A DNA stretch of 64,000 nucleotides, taken from the NCBI GenBank assembly GCA_964486295.1, contig CAZAMF010000009.1, positions 13,918-77,917 of the forward strand. The letters run 5' to 3'. Origin of the DNA: CALBZG01 sp964486295. Its GTDB lineage: Bacteria; Bacillota; Clostridia; Peptostreptococcales; Anaerovoracaceae. Positions 1-10,142 of this stretch are shown in pieces (the stretch's first letter is position 1; each line of letters opens with the position of its first letter). The notes under the pieces were generated by a model, which saw only the letters and a list, made by a program, of their open reading frames with translations, had not been told where the DNA came from and made no database searches. The position numbers and the translations under genes are program-made.

Positions 1-767
1 ATCTCTTCCCGGTCCATCCAAACTCCGATAGCCAGTTCGTTTTCATCAATGGTGATCACGTCACTGCCGTCAAGTTCCGCGTAAAACCCGGCAAGGAGCG
101 TATCGGTAAATGGCCATGGTTGGCTTTTGTAGAACTTCAGATTTTTAACTCTGAGCCCGACTTCTTCCGCCACTTCTCTGTGCACAGTCTGCTCCAGGCT
201 TTCTCCTATTTCTGCGAATCCCGCAATCAACGCATATCTTGTATATTCACGCCCGGCATATTTGGTGAGCAGGAGTCGTTTGCCGTCATGAACAGCCACG
301 ATCACACAAGGGGATATAGTCGGATAGGCCTGAAATCCGCAGGTCTCGCAATATAGCATCCGCTCGTTTTCTGAGCGTTTCATAAAGCCGCCGCATTTAC
401 TGCAATAGCGATGATTTTCATACCATCGGTTCAACTGCCATCCAACCGCTCCGGCAAAGGATCGCCAGTATTTTGGTTCTGTCCTGAATCGCGAGGTGTT
501 CACGTAAGACCACCCTTCCACTGAATCGAGCCCCTTCTCGTCTATTAGGTAGTAATTAATATCATCTACAGAAAAAAGAAATTGTGCGTCATTTATCAAA
601 TGCGGGAACTCTCGATAGAAATCAGAAAAAGAAGGATACCATAATTTGTCCTTATCCTCTCTGATCAGCACTGTATCTCCTTCATATGAAAGGAAAAGGT
701 CTTTTGACTCGGCCGGCTTGTTTATGAAATGGTTGTCGAATATTCTCGGTTCTATATCTTGGATCAT
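1..767 (-). CDS. nudC: NADH pyrophosphatase-type Nudix hydrolase (NudC-like), 3' end beyond window
   Basis: Hydrolyses the pyrophosphate bond of NAD(H) or of NAD-capped RNA in the NudC family; cytosolic. The frame runs unbroken from an ATG at 767 (ribosome site AGAGG upstream) to the left edge, so the C-terminus is missing. Visible parts: an N-terminal domain of about 115 residues, a four-cysteine zinc ribbon (YCSKCGG, then YCETCG) and a full Nudix box, GFAEIGESLEQTVHREVAEE followed by VGL, with all the metal-binding glutamates. Just after it comes SQPWPFTDTLLAGF, the SQPWPFP-like motif that separates NudC from other Nudix enzymes. The zinc ribbon followed directly by the Nudix fold is the classic NudC order. 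No sign of an operon with the EamA gene 41 bp upstream beyond the shared strand. Confidence 0.9.
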   Translation of the reverse strand, partial: MIQDIEPRIFDNHFINKPAESKDLFLSYEGDTVLIREDKDKLWYPSFSDFYREFPHLINDAQFLFSVDDINYYLIDEKGLDSVEGWSYVNTSRFRTEPKYWRSFAGAVGWQLNRWYENHRYCSKCGGFMKRSENERMLYCETCGFQAYPTISPCVIVAVHDGKRLLLTKYAGREYTRYALIAGFAEIGESLEQTVHREVAEEVGLRVKNLKFYKSQPWPFTDTLLAGFYAELDGSDVITIDENELAIGVWMDREE

Positions 768-807
768 TTTTTTACCTCTTCTCAGTTGTCTGATACAAAT
801 GGATTGA

Positions 808-1701
808 TCACGTTTTCGGACTTCTGTTCATCAGGTTGAGCCAGATGATTGCTGTAATAATCAAAACGCCGCCCAAAGTTGATCTCAATGAAAGCACATC
901 TCCCATCAGAACGATTCCCGTAATATAGGCGATCATCGGTTCGGAAGTGTTGATCAGGGCAGCATTCCCGCTGCCGATATGCTTGACAGCAATGATAAAG
1001 CAGATGCCGGCTATGAATGTTGATACAATACCGATATACAAAGCAATTACCCATTGATCGAATCCAAGCGGCAAAAAAGGCTGACCGCCAAAAAAACATC
1101 GAACAATATTAAAAAGGCAAGGCGGGATCAGGGTATATGCTGTGACGATTTCGGGCATGGTTTTCCGGGTATTTTTTTCGCCGATTCCAATTGTATAAAA
1201 GGAATAACAAAATGCCGCCAGACAAGCGAAAATGATCCCAAGTACACGAAGTGAGCCAGTTTCTTCAGGCACTGATACAATGGCGAAAACACCAATTGAT
1301 GCCAGCAGCACGCACCCCAGCATATTAATATTAAGTTTTTCCCGTCCGATCACAATTTCTATAATAACGACCAGGACAACATATAGGTTAATAAGTAGTG
1401 ATGCGATCGCACCGGGTACGTATTTGTAGCTCTCAAAAGCGAGAGTGCTGGCACCTACCATCAACGCCCCTAAAAAGAGTAAAAAGACAATATTTCTCAA
1501 AGGAAGACTATACGGAAGTTTCTTATAAAATACGTATATCCATATCAATAAAACGGCAACCATAAACCTGAACGCCAACACTGTTTCGGCAGACATACCT
1601 GCTTGATATCCGAGCTGAGTAACTATGGGCAACGTGCCATAACCAAAGCTGGCAATCAGCACAAGGATCAGCCCCCACTTTTTCTTGTCATTCAGTTTCA
1701 T
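808..1701 (-). CDS. EamA/DMT-family membrane transporter
   Basis: A 297-residue protein made almost wholly of hydrophobic helices (about ten), in two repeats of five, as in the drug/metabolite transporter superfamily. The N-terminus (LILVLIASFGYGTLPIVTQL) and the second-repeat start (LGIIFACLAAFCYSFYTI) are typical EamA repeat openings. Family members export amino acids, metabolites or drugs from the cytoplasm; the substrate cannot be told from sequence. The length is normal for the family. The start is the ATG at 1701. It lies between the Nudix gene and the LCP gene on the same strand with short gaps, but no functional link is apparent. Confidence 0.85.
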   Translation of the reverse strand: MKLNDKKKWGLILVLIASFGYGTLPIVTQLGYQAGMSAETVLAFRFMVAVLLIWIYVFYKKLPYSLPLRNIVFLLFLGALMVGASTLAFESYKYVPGAIASLLINLYVVLVVIIEIVIGREKLNINMLGCVLLASIGVFAIVSVPEETGSLRVLGIIFACLAAFCYSFYTIGIGEKNTRKTMPEIVTAYTLIPPCLFNIVRCFFGGQPFLPLGFDQWVIALYIGIVSTFIAGICFIIAVKHIGSGNAALINTSEPMIAYITGIVLMGDVLSLRSTLGGVLIITAIIWLNLMNRSPKT

Positions 1702-1774
1702 AAATTTGCCAATATCTCCTTAATGATCACGATTTTTGATCTGCAGTTTCAAGATGAAAGTCGGATTTATTAAT

Positions 1775-2860
1775 TTATTTTCCTTCATATATAAGGCCCT
1801 GCATCTCAGCAATATTTTTGGAGAAATCAATGCCGATCACTGACTTCCCATCAATATTCAGGTATGAATACGTCCCTTTTAACGGAATCATCAGCTGTTC
1901 CTGACTATAATCCTGATAAGTTGGCAGTGATAAGATAAGAGAAAATAGTTCGCCTTTTGTCAGGTTCGTTGTCAAATGAGGCAGGGTCAAATTCAGCAAT
2001 TTATTAATTTCTATTAGATTTAGATCTTTAACCTTAGTAAAAATTTGTTCCAGTACTATTCTCTGTTTAGCGGTTCTGTCGAAATCAGATCCGACATACC
2101 GGTTGCGAACATATCCCAAAGCCTGCTTCCCATTTAGTAATAGGGTACCGGTGTTTTTCAGGATGTCTTTTTCTCGTGGCTGATCTATCAGTTGGTTTAA
2201 TTCTTTAACAGAATCATTAATGATCGGAAGATCTTCTTCCGTCACGACTACGGTGACTCCTCCAAGCATATCGACTACTTCAATAAAGGAATAAAAATCA
2301 AATAAAACGTAGCGATCTATCTTAATCTTGAAGTTCTGCTCGATGGTTTCCATCAGCAGGTTTGCGCCGCCATATAAATAGGCTGTGTTGATCCGGTTGT
2401 TATTTTTCCCGGGGATTTGAAGATAGATATCTCTCAGCAAAGACGTTGTAACAATCTTTTCGGACTTTTCATTGATCGATTCGATAATGATGGTATCGGC
2501 TCGTCCCGGCTTGGCCGAATGTCTGGAATCGGTTCCTATGATAAGCACATTCAGCACATTATCATCTTTTCTAATTGGGGTGCTGTTCTCTTCCATGTTC
2601 TTTCTGATTGCATTTTCCAGCGCCGCCACTGCAGCTGCAGAAGTCTCAATATTTCCGGGTTGTTGGTTATCATCCTCCTCTGCTGTGGTCTGATCTGACT
2701 GTTCTGAGATGTTCCCGGATGTCGATTCAAAATTTATTTTACTGATGTAATTATGCAATAACAAAAAACCTGCAGCAAAAAAAATCAGCAGCAGTGACGC
2801 TAGTATGATAAGAGTGGTTTTAATTGCTTCCTTTTTTTCTTTCTGATTTTTTTTGTTCAT
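1775..2860 (-). CDS. LytR-CpsA-Psr (LCP) family cell-wall glycopolymer transferase
   Basis: LCP proteins move undecaprenyl-linked glycopolymers (teichoic acids, capsule) onto peptidoglycan at the outer face of the membrane. After a short basic N-terminus there is one membrane helix (residues about 15-40), a low-complexity Glu/Gln-rich linker, then the LCP domain with its signature residues: the GTDSR motif, an RADTIII stretch and SLLRDIYLQIPG, plus RINTAYLYGG, whose arginines and aspartates bind the polyprenyl pyrophosphate. I place the start at the ATG at 2860 (GGGA six bases upstream) rather than the in-frame TTG at 2872. The neighbouring epimerase may supply sugar precursors for the same envelope polymer, but that is only an inference from position. 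Confidence 0.88.
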   Translation of the reverse strand: MNKKNQKEKKEAIKTTLIILASLLLIFFAAGFLLLHNYISKINFESTSGNISEQSDQTTAEEDDNQQPGNIETSAAAVAALENAIRKNMEENSTPIRKDDNVLNVLIIGTDSRHSAKPGRADTIIIESINEKSEKIVTTSLLRDIYLQIPGKNNNRINTAYLYGGANLLMETIEQNFKIKIDRYVLFDFYSFIEVVDMLGGVTVVVTEEDLPIINDSVKELNQLIDQPREKDILKNTGTLLLNGKQALGYVRNRYVGSDFDRTAKQRIVLEQIFTKVKDLNLIEINKLLNLTLPHLTTNLTKGELFSLILSLPTYQDYSQEQLMIPLKGTYSYLNIDGKSVIGIDFSKNIAEMQGLIYEGK

Positions 2861-2913
2861 CTTTGTTCCCAATCTCTAAAATATTGGATGCTTATTGTTT
2901 TCATAATGAAATA

Positions 2914-3294
2914 TCATGGGGCTTTAGGGTTCCTCCTGCTCTTGATTTTGCCTCCTCCATAAGATCCCAGGCATGATAAGGCAAGTAACAATATCATGTA
3001 AACAGGATACGCCGGATTGAACTCAGATCTCAAGTATAAAATCAGCATCAGTATACCCGGTATGCAAAGCAGCAAGCCCCATAGCCATGAATACTTCGGT
3101 AGAAAAAATCCCAGCGATGCGCCTAAAATAACATAAATTATTAATATTACAGCGATTGTCATCATGCGCTCGGCGAATCCCCCATCGGAAAAAACCGAAT
3201 TGAATACGCCGAAGAACCCAAGAATGATTCCCGCTGCCAATGATACAACTGTCCCGATCAGATACTTCATGGTAATGCCTTTATCCTTCATCAT
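2914..3294 (-). CDS. Small hypothetical membrane protein
   Basis: A 126-residue protein with four predicted membrane helices and a basic C-terminus (KIKSRRNPK). I do not recognise a family. Its start overlaps the stop of the epimerase gene by three bases (ATG at 3294, the alternative ATG at 3291 directly after, and a third at MKYLIG nine codons in), which suggests translational coupling with that gene. The first ATG has only a weak ribosome site, so the internal MKYLIG start is also possible. Next downstream is the LCP transferase, so it sits between two probable envelope genes. Confidence 0.65.
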   Translation of the reverse strand: MMKDKGITMKYLIGTVVSLAAGIILGFFGVFNSVFSDGGFAERMMTIAVILIIYVILGASLGFFLPKYSWLWGLLLCIPGILMLILYLRSEFNPAYPVYMILLLALSCLGSYGGGKIKSRRNPKAP

Positions 3295-4259
3295 AAATCG
3301 TTTCTATAGGCCTTTCTATCTACATCAGTAATGGCTCCAGTGGAAACTGCTTCAATTATTTCCTTGACGCCATCCCGGACGTGTCTTGTAACTGAGAAAC
3401 CTAACACATTTTTTATCTTTTCAAAGGCGACCCTGTAATCCCGAAGGTCTGTCCCGACATCTACGTATTTTATTTCTAAATCCGGCACAAACTCCTTTAC
3501 AAAATCTACAATCTGCTGTTTCTGGAAATTTTCATCGGTATCACCGACGTTAAATATTTGATTACGGGATTCCTCCGGTTTTTCAATGACAAGTTTTATT
3601 GCCCGGGCAACATCATATACATGTACATAAGGCCTTACGGTTTTAGGAAGAAAAATTTCCAAAGACCTGTTAAGGTAACCATAGGCGGCAAATTCATTCA
3701 CTGTCAAATCGAAACGCATACGCGGCCCAATGCCGTATACAGTGGAGAACCTGAGTATTGTCCAGTTCAACTCATCCCCTACTGTGTCAAACAGGTACTT
3801 TTCCATATCCACCTTTGACTGTGCATATAAACCCAATGGGTTAAGCACTGACTTCTCTGTCGCAAGTTCATCTTGTGGCACGGTGCCGTAATTGCTGCAA
3901 GTAGTGGCAAATATAAATTTAGTGACATTTTTTGATTTTGCCAAGTCAATAACGCGTCTAGTACCGGCATAATTTGTATTTCTTGCCTCTTCAGGGTATT
4001 TATTGCATTCGGGCTCCCCCACTACTGCTGCGAGATTTACAACAGTCGTATCTTGATCAATGTACTGCCCATACACGTCTGTTTCGTTTATATCACAACG
4101 TATCAGCTTGAAATTTTGATTTTGCAGGGCTCCTATAATAGGTTCAAATCCGAATTTCAGCTTATCGACTCCGATAACCTGATAGCCGTTTTCAAGCAGC
4201 AGATAGGTTAGCGTGGAACCAATATATCCTGCAGCTCCTGTAATTAAAACTTTCTTCAT
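3291..4259 (-). CDS. NAD-dependent epimerase/dehydratase (extended SDR)
   Basis: A 322-residue cytosolic enzyme of the nucleotide-sugar epimerase/dehydratase group. The N-terminus holds the Rossmann motif GAAGYIGS for NAD, followed by a conserved acidic residue after the second strand (VIGVDKLKFG). The catalytic pair is present as YAQSKVDMEK (YxxxK) with an upstream Thr-Thr-Cys-Ser stretch (FATTCSNYG) carrying the active-site Ser/Thr. Length fits extended SDR enzymes (300-350 residues). Start ATG at 4259 with GGAGG at good distance. The exact sugar substrate is not decidable; proximity to an LCP transferase suggests a role in making a surface polymer. Confidence 0.85.
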   Translation of the reverse strand: MKKVLITGAAGYIGSTLTYLLLENGYQVIGVDKLKFGFEPIIGALQNQNFKLIRCDINETDVYGQYIDQDTTVVNLAAVVGEPECNKYPEEARNTNYAGTRRVIDLAKSKNVTKFIFATTCSNYGTVPQDELATEKSVLNPLGLYAQSKVDMEKYLFDTVGDELNWTILRFSTVYGIGPRMRFDLTVNEFAAYGYLNRSLEIFLPKTVRPYVHVYDVARAIKLVIEKPEESRNQIFNVGDTDENFQKQQIVDFVKEFVPDLEIKYVDVGTDLRDYRVAFEKIKNVLGFSVTRHVRDGVKEIIEAVSTGAITDVDRKAYRNDL

Positions 4260-4351
4260 TTACCAGACCTCCAAATTCATTCCTTCAGCTTTATTGGTGT
4301 TAAAAACTCAAGCAATTCAGTTATCATAGGCATTCTACAGACTATATGTTG

Positions 4352-6940
<2,589 letters not shown>

Positions 6941-6985
6941 CTTGCCACCCCCTTTAAACGTTTACGAACAACTAGCCAATCGATC

Positions 6986-7306
6986 TTACTCAACAATAAC
7001 CGCAGTTCCCGAAACGGAAACCATCATCATGTTTCCGCCCTGGCCCAGCACTTCATAATCCACATCGATGCCGACCACCGCATTTGCTCCCATGTCCAAA
7101 GCCCGCTGCTCCATTTCTGAAATCGCACTCTGCCTGGCAACAAGGAGTTCTCCCTCATAGGATCTCGCTCTTCCTCCAAAGAAATTCGTAAGCTCTGCGG
7201 CAAAATCCTTGATGAAGTCCACACCCGTTATCACTTCGCCAAATACAACTCCCTTATATTCGACGATCTTTTTCCCTTCAACAGTTGGTGTTGTTGTCAC
7301 AATCAT
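6986..7306 (-). CDS. YbjQ/UPF0145 family protein
   Basis: A 106-residue cytosolic protein of the YbjQ (UPF0145) family of putative heavy-metal-binding proteins, which form small oligomers and have no proven reaction. Family hallmarks are visible: an N-terminal GKKIVEYKGVVFGEVITG strand pair, the middle ARSYEGEL segment, and ALDMGANAVVGIDVDYEVLG near the C-terminus. Its start overlaps the stop of the sodium:solute symporter gene by four bases (ATGA), so the two are translationally coupled. Length is standard for the family. Confidence 0.85.
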   Translation of the reverse strand: MIVTTTPTVEGKKIVEYKGVVFGEVITGVDFIKDFAAELTNFFGGRARSYEGELLVARQSAISEMEQRALDMGANAVVGIDVDYEVLGQGGNMMMVSVSGTAVIVE

Positions 7307-8691
7307 TTTATTTCCTCCTTATAAAACGTTTTTTTACCTGCAATCCATCCCATGGCAAGTACGATCAGCGAGCATCCGACTCCAAGAAAAAGCGGATCGA
7401 ATGCAGGCGGCATCATAAATTTGCCTATCAGCACGAAAGCAGGTCCGACAATCATCGAAACGATCGCATACTTTTTATCGATCCTGCCCGGCAAGAACAA
7501 CGCCATAGTTAACGCACCGAAAGCGGTTGCACCTCTAAGTCCCATAGACATGAAGCTCCATCCCAGAATGAGAGTGCCCATATTCCCACTGGACAGCAGC
7601 GCTGCGCACAATAGGATGATGACGATCACGATTCGTGCGGCCATCAGCATATTGGCGTCTCCGGCTTTTTTATTAAAATATACCCTATAAATGTCATAAG
7701 TTATCATCGAACTTAGGCCCAATGCTACGCCCGCTCCCGTGCCCACAACAGCAACCAGCAGCGTGGCCAGGATGACCCCGGCGAAGATCGGCGGCAGTTT
7801 TTCCATGATGAAAAGCGGCAATGCAATGGATGATTTAATATCGGGGTAATTTAATTTCATATATAAGCCGACAAATATTCCTCCAATGCCAACTAAAGGT
7901 ATCAGAAAAGCGCTAAGCAACGCGCCCTGTTTTGAAATCTTGAGGCTTCGTGCCGATATCACTGCAGAAATATAGGCTTGTGTTGTGAGTACGCCCAACA
8001 CAAGCGAAATACCGGCTCCGATATCCACTGATGCCCCTCTTGCAATCAGGCTGAAATATTGCTCTTCCGGCAACGCAGCCCTAAAAGCCGCGTATCCCCC
8101 ACCCAGTTTCAACGCGATAATGCCGCAAATCCCCACTGATCCGTACAGCAATATGGTTTTTGCAATGCCCACATAGCCTGAGCCCCAGACGCCTCCGAAA
8201 ACCACATAAACTAGCATGAGGAATATGATGATCGCAGTCGCCGCAAAAGGATTGATGCTGCTGACTGCCGTGATCAGCGCAATTCCGGATAGTATCTGAG
8301 AAACAATACTCAGAAAGCTCCCCAGAGAAGTCAGCAAGGTTGCAACCGTGCTGGATGTTCTGCCATATTCTCGTGAAAAAACCTGCGGCATTGTTTTGAT
8401 TTCACTGGTGTATAGGGGCTCCGCATAAAATACTGCAAGGGCGAGACATCCGATGCCTCCCCCAAGGGTAAACCACCAGGCGGAGAATCCGTATGTGAAA
8501 GCCAGTTGTGCTGTTCCGATGGTCGAGGCGCCTCCGACAAGAGTTCCGATAATCGTACCGGCGACTATTCCGATTCCGGCTTTTCTGCCTCCTGAAGCGA
8601 AATCCCCGGCGGATTTAACCCGCCGCCCAGAATACAGGCCTACTCCTGTTATCAAACCTAGCACTAATATTGCTCCGAGATAATACATCAT
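7303..8691 (-). CDS. Sodium:solute symporter (SSS) family transporter
   Basis: A 462-residue integral membrane protein with about 12-13 helices. The N-terminal helix followed by the basic loop GRRVKSAGDFASGGRKAG and then GIVAGTIIGTLVGGASTIG is the typical opening of SSS carriers (the PutP/PanF superfamily), which use the sodium gradient to import small organic solutes. Substrate is not decidable. Start ATG at 8691 with GGAGAG upstream. It overlaps the YbjQ gene by four bases. The tail ends in KKTFYKEEIK. Confidence 0.87.
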   Translation of the reverse strand: MMYYLGAILVLGLITGVGLYSGRRVKSAGDFASGGRKAGIGIVAGTIIGTLVGGASTIGTAQLAFTYGFSAWWFTLGGGIGCLALAVFYAEPLYTSEIKTMPQVFSREYGRTSSTVATLLTSLGSFLSIVSQILSGIALITAVSSINPFAATAIIIFLMLVYVVFGGVWGSGYVGIAKTILLYGSVGICGIIALKLGGGYAAFRAALPEEQYFSLIARGASVDIGAGISLVLGVLTTQAYISAVISARSLKISKQGALLSAFLIPLVGIGGIFVGLYMKLNYPDIKSSIALPLFIMEKLPPIFAGVILATLLVAVVGTGAGVALGLSSMITYDIYRVYFNKKAGDANMLMAARIVIVIILLCAALLSSGNMGTLILGWSFMSMGLRGATAFGALTMALFLPGRIDKKYAIVSMIVGPAFVLIGKFMMPPAFDPLFLGVGCSLIVLAMGWIAGKKTFYKEEIK

Positions 8692-8783
8692 TCTATACTC
8701 TCCGATTTCGGTTAATTGTGAAAAAAATTACATGTCACGGTATACGATGTGGAAATACATTTGTATCAACCGTGCGACTACAG

Positions 8784-8822
8784 TAAAAAGGCTTGACCCA
8801 GTATAGATCCTGGCCAAGCCCC
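8784..8822 (-). terminator. Intrinsic terminator after the 59-residue cysteine protein gene
   Basis: Read on the minus strand, GGCTTGGCCAG pairs with CTGGGTCAAGCC around a short loop and is followed by TTTTT. It lies between the stop of the small cysteine-protein gene (8861) and the symporter start (8691), so it separates the two transcripts. Confidence 0.75.
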
Positions 8823-8860
8823 AAGTAAACGAACCTTAACATTGAGCAATCGGGTCATGC

Positions 8861-9040
8861 CTAGTGATGAGTGTGATAGTCCTCCCATCGCTTTGCTCTT
8901 TCCTCTACCGTTTCTTCAATGTTATCCATATCGATTATACATGCCGGTCTGGTTCGGCTGTACTCTCGTTTCATGCAATACTTGGATAACGAGCACTCGC
9001 GCTTAGGGGAGCATTCTTTCTGTAACTCATACAGTTTCAT
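8861..9040 (-). CDS. Small cysteine-containing hypothetical protein (59 residues)
   Basis: A short frame not covered by larger genes, starting at ATG 9040 with a clear AAAGAGG ribosome site and ending at TAG 8861. The product begins MKLYELQKECSPKRECSLSK and ends in EDYHTHH. Cysteines lie at positions 10, 16, 22 and 34; the C-terminus is acidic/basic and then histidine-rich. Four cysteines plus terminal histidines suggest a metal or Fe-S site, but I know no family. Ribosome site, own terminator (8784-8822) and unbiased codon use argue that it is real. Confidence 0.6.
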   Translation of the reverse strand: MKLYELQKECSPKRECSLSKYCMKREYSRTRPACIIDMDNIEETVEERAKRWEDYHTHH

Positions 9041-9287
9041 AATAAACCTCTTTCCTAGTTGCTGAATTCATAGTCTGGGGCATTTTGCTCAAGCTAAACC
9101 ATCAGTAGCTAAATATTTAATTTGAATTGAATTAATTTATATATTTTATATTAGCACATTATTAAAAATTGGAAACCCATTTTCTTATCTATTTGATATA
9201 TTTGTCATATATTCGTATATTTGTTCCGTACATTATGTTATAATATGGTTTTGAATTTTAGAGTATGACGTTAAGGAGCAGTGTATC
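9041..9287. other. A/T-rich divergent intergenic region
   Basis: About 250 bases between the divergent small cysteine-protein gene (minus) and uppP (plus). It is very A/T-rich (many TATAT and AATTA runs). A TATAAT hexamer about 45 bases before uppP could be its -10 box, but I find no matching -35. No RNA gene or repeat is evident. Confidence 0.4.
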
Positions 9288-10112
9288 ATGATTTTTATCG
9301 AACTTCTAAAAGCCGCTATTCTCGGCATTGTGGAAGGTATTACGGAATGGCTTCCAATCAGCAGCACCGGCCATATGATCCTGGTAGAGGAGTTTATCCG
9401 GCTGGATGCTTCGGATGCCTTTATGGAGATGTTTCGAGTGGTCATTCAACTGGGAGCGATCATGGCTGTTGTGATCCTGTATTTCCATAAACTAAATCCA
9501 TTTTCTCCTAAAAAGTCAAAAGAAGAGAAAATGGAAACAATGTCGATCTGGTATAAAGTATTGGTAGGTGTCCTTCCGGCTGCTGTTCTGGGGATATTGT
9601 TTGACGATTGGCTCAATGACAAATTCTATAATTACCAGACCGTTGCCGTGATGCTGATTATCTACGGAATCCTTTTTATCGTGATAGAAAACCGCAATAA
9701 GAATTTTGAGCCCACGGTCAGTTCTTTTGAAAATCTGACTTACAGAACTGCCTTTCTGATCGGTATGTTTCAGGTGCTGTCTCTGATCCCGGGAACTTCC
9801 AGATCAGGCGCTACCATACTCGGAGCGATCATTCTCGGTACCTCACGCTCCATTGCGGCAGAATTTTCTTTTTTCCTTTCAATACCTGTTATGTTCGGCG
9901 CCAGCGCGCTGAAGCTGTTTAAGTTCGGTCTGGATTTCACGGGGCAAGAAATCGCCATACTGATCACCGGCATGGTTGTAGCTTTTGTGGTCTCGATCCT
10001 CTCCATCAAATTTCTCATGAGTTACATTAAAACGAACGATTTTAAAGTATTCGGTTTTTACCGCATACTCTTAGGGCTTATCGTCATGGGATACTTTCTT
10101 CTATTGGGATAA
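9288..10112 (+). CDS. uppP: Undecaprenyl-diphosphatase (UppP/BacA)
   Basis: Removes one phosphate from undecaprenyl diphosphate at the outer membrane face, renewing the lipid carrier for peptidoglycan and giving bacitracin tolerance. The 274-residue protein shows the family motifs: GIVEGITEWLPISSTGHMIL near the N-terminus with the catalytic glutamates and serines, and the second block LIPGTSRSGATILGAI around residue 165, with about eight membrane helices. Start ATG at 9288 follows AAGGAG. It is alone on the plus strand and converges with nrdJ. A DUF368 protein, another family tied to undecaprenyl phosphate recycling, is encoded 4.4 kb away. Confidence 0.96.
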   Translation: MIFIELLKAAILGIVEGITEWLPISSTGHMILVEEFIRLDASDAFMEMFRVVIQLGAIMAVVILYFHKLNPFSPKKSKEEKMETMSIWYKVLVGVLPAAVLGILFDDWLNDKFYNYQTVAVMLIIYGILFIVIENRNKNFEPTVSSFENLTYRTAFLIGMFQVLSLIPGTSRSGATILGAIILGTSRSIAAEFSFFLSIPVMFGASALKLFKFGLDFTGQEIAILITGMVVAFVVSILSIKFLMSYIKTNDFKVFGFYRILLGLIVMGYFLLLG

Positions 10113-10142
10113 TCAGGACCGGTCATCTGCCCGGCCCCGTCT

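Noticed and set aside
10106..10142. Terminator between uppP and nrdJ
   Set aside because: A 7-bp stem (GGGCCGG/CCGGTCC) exists on minus but has no T tract, so support is too weak.
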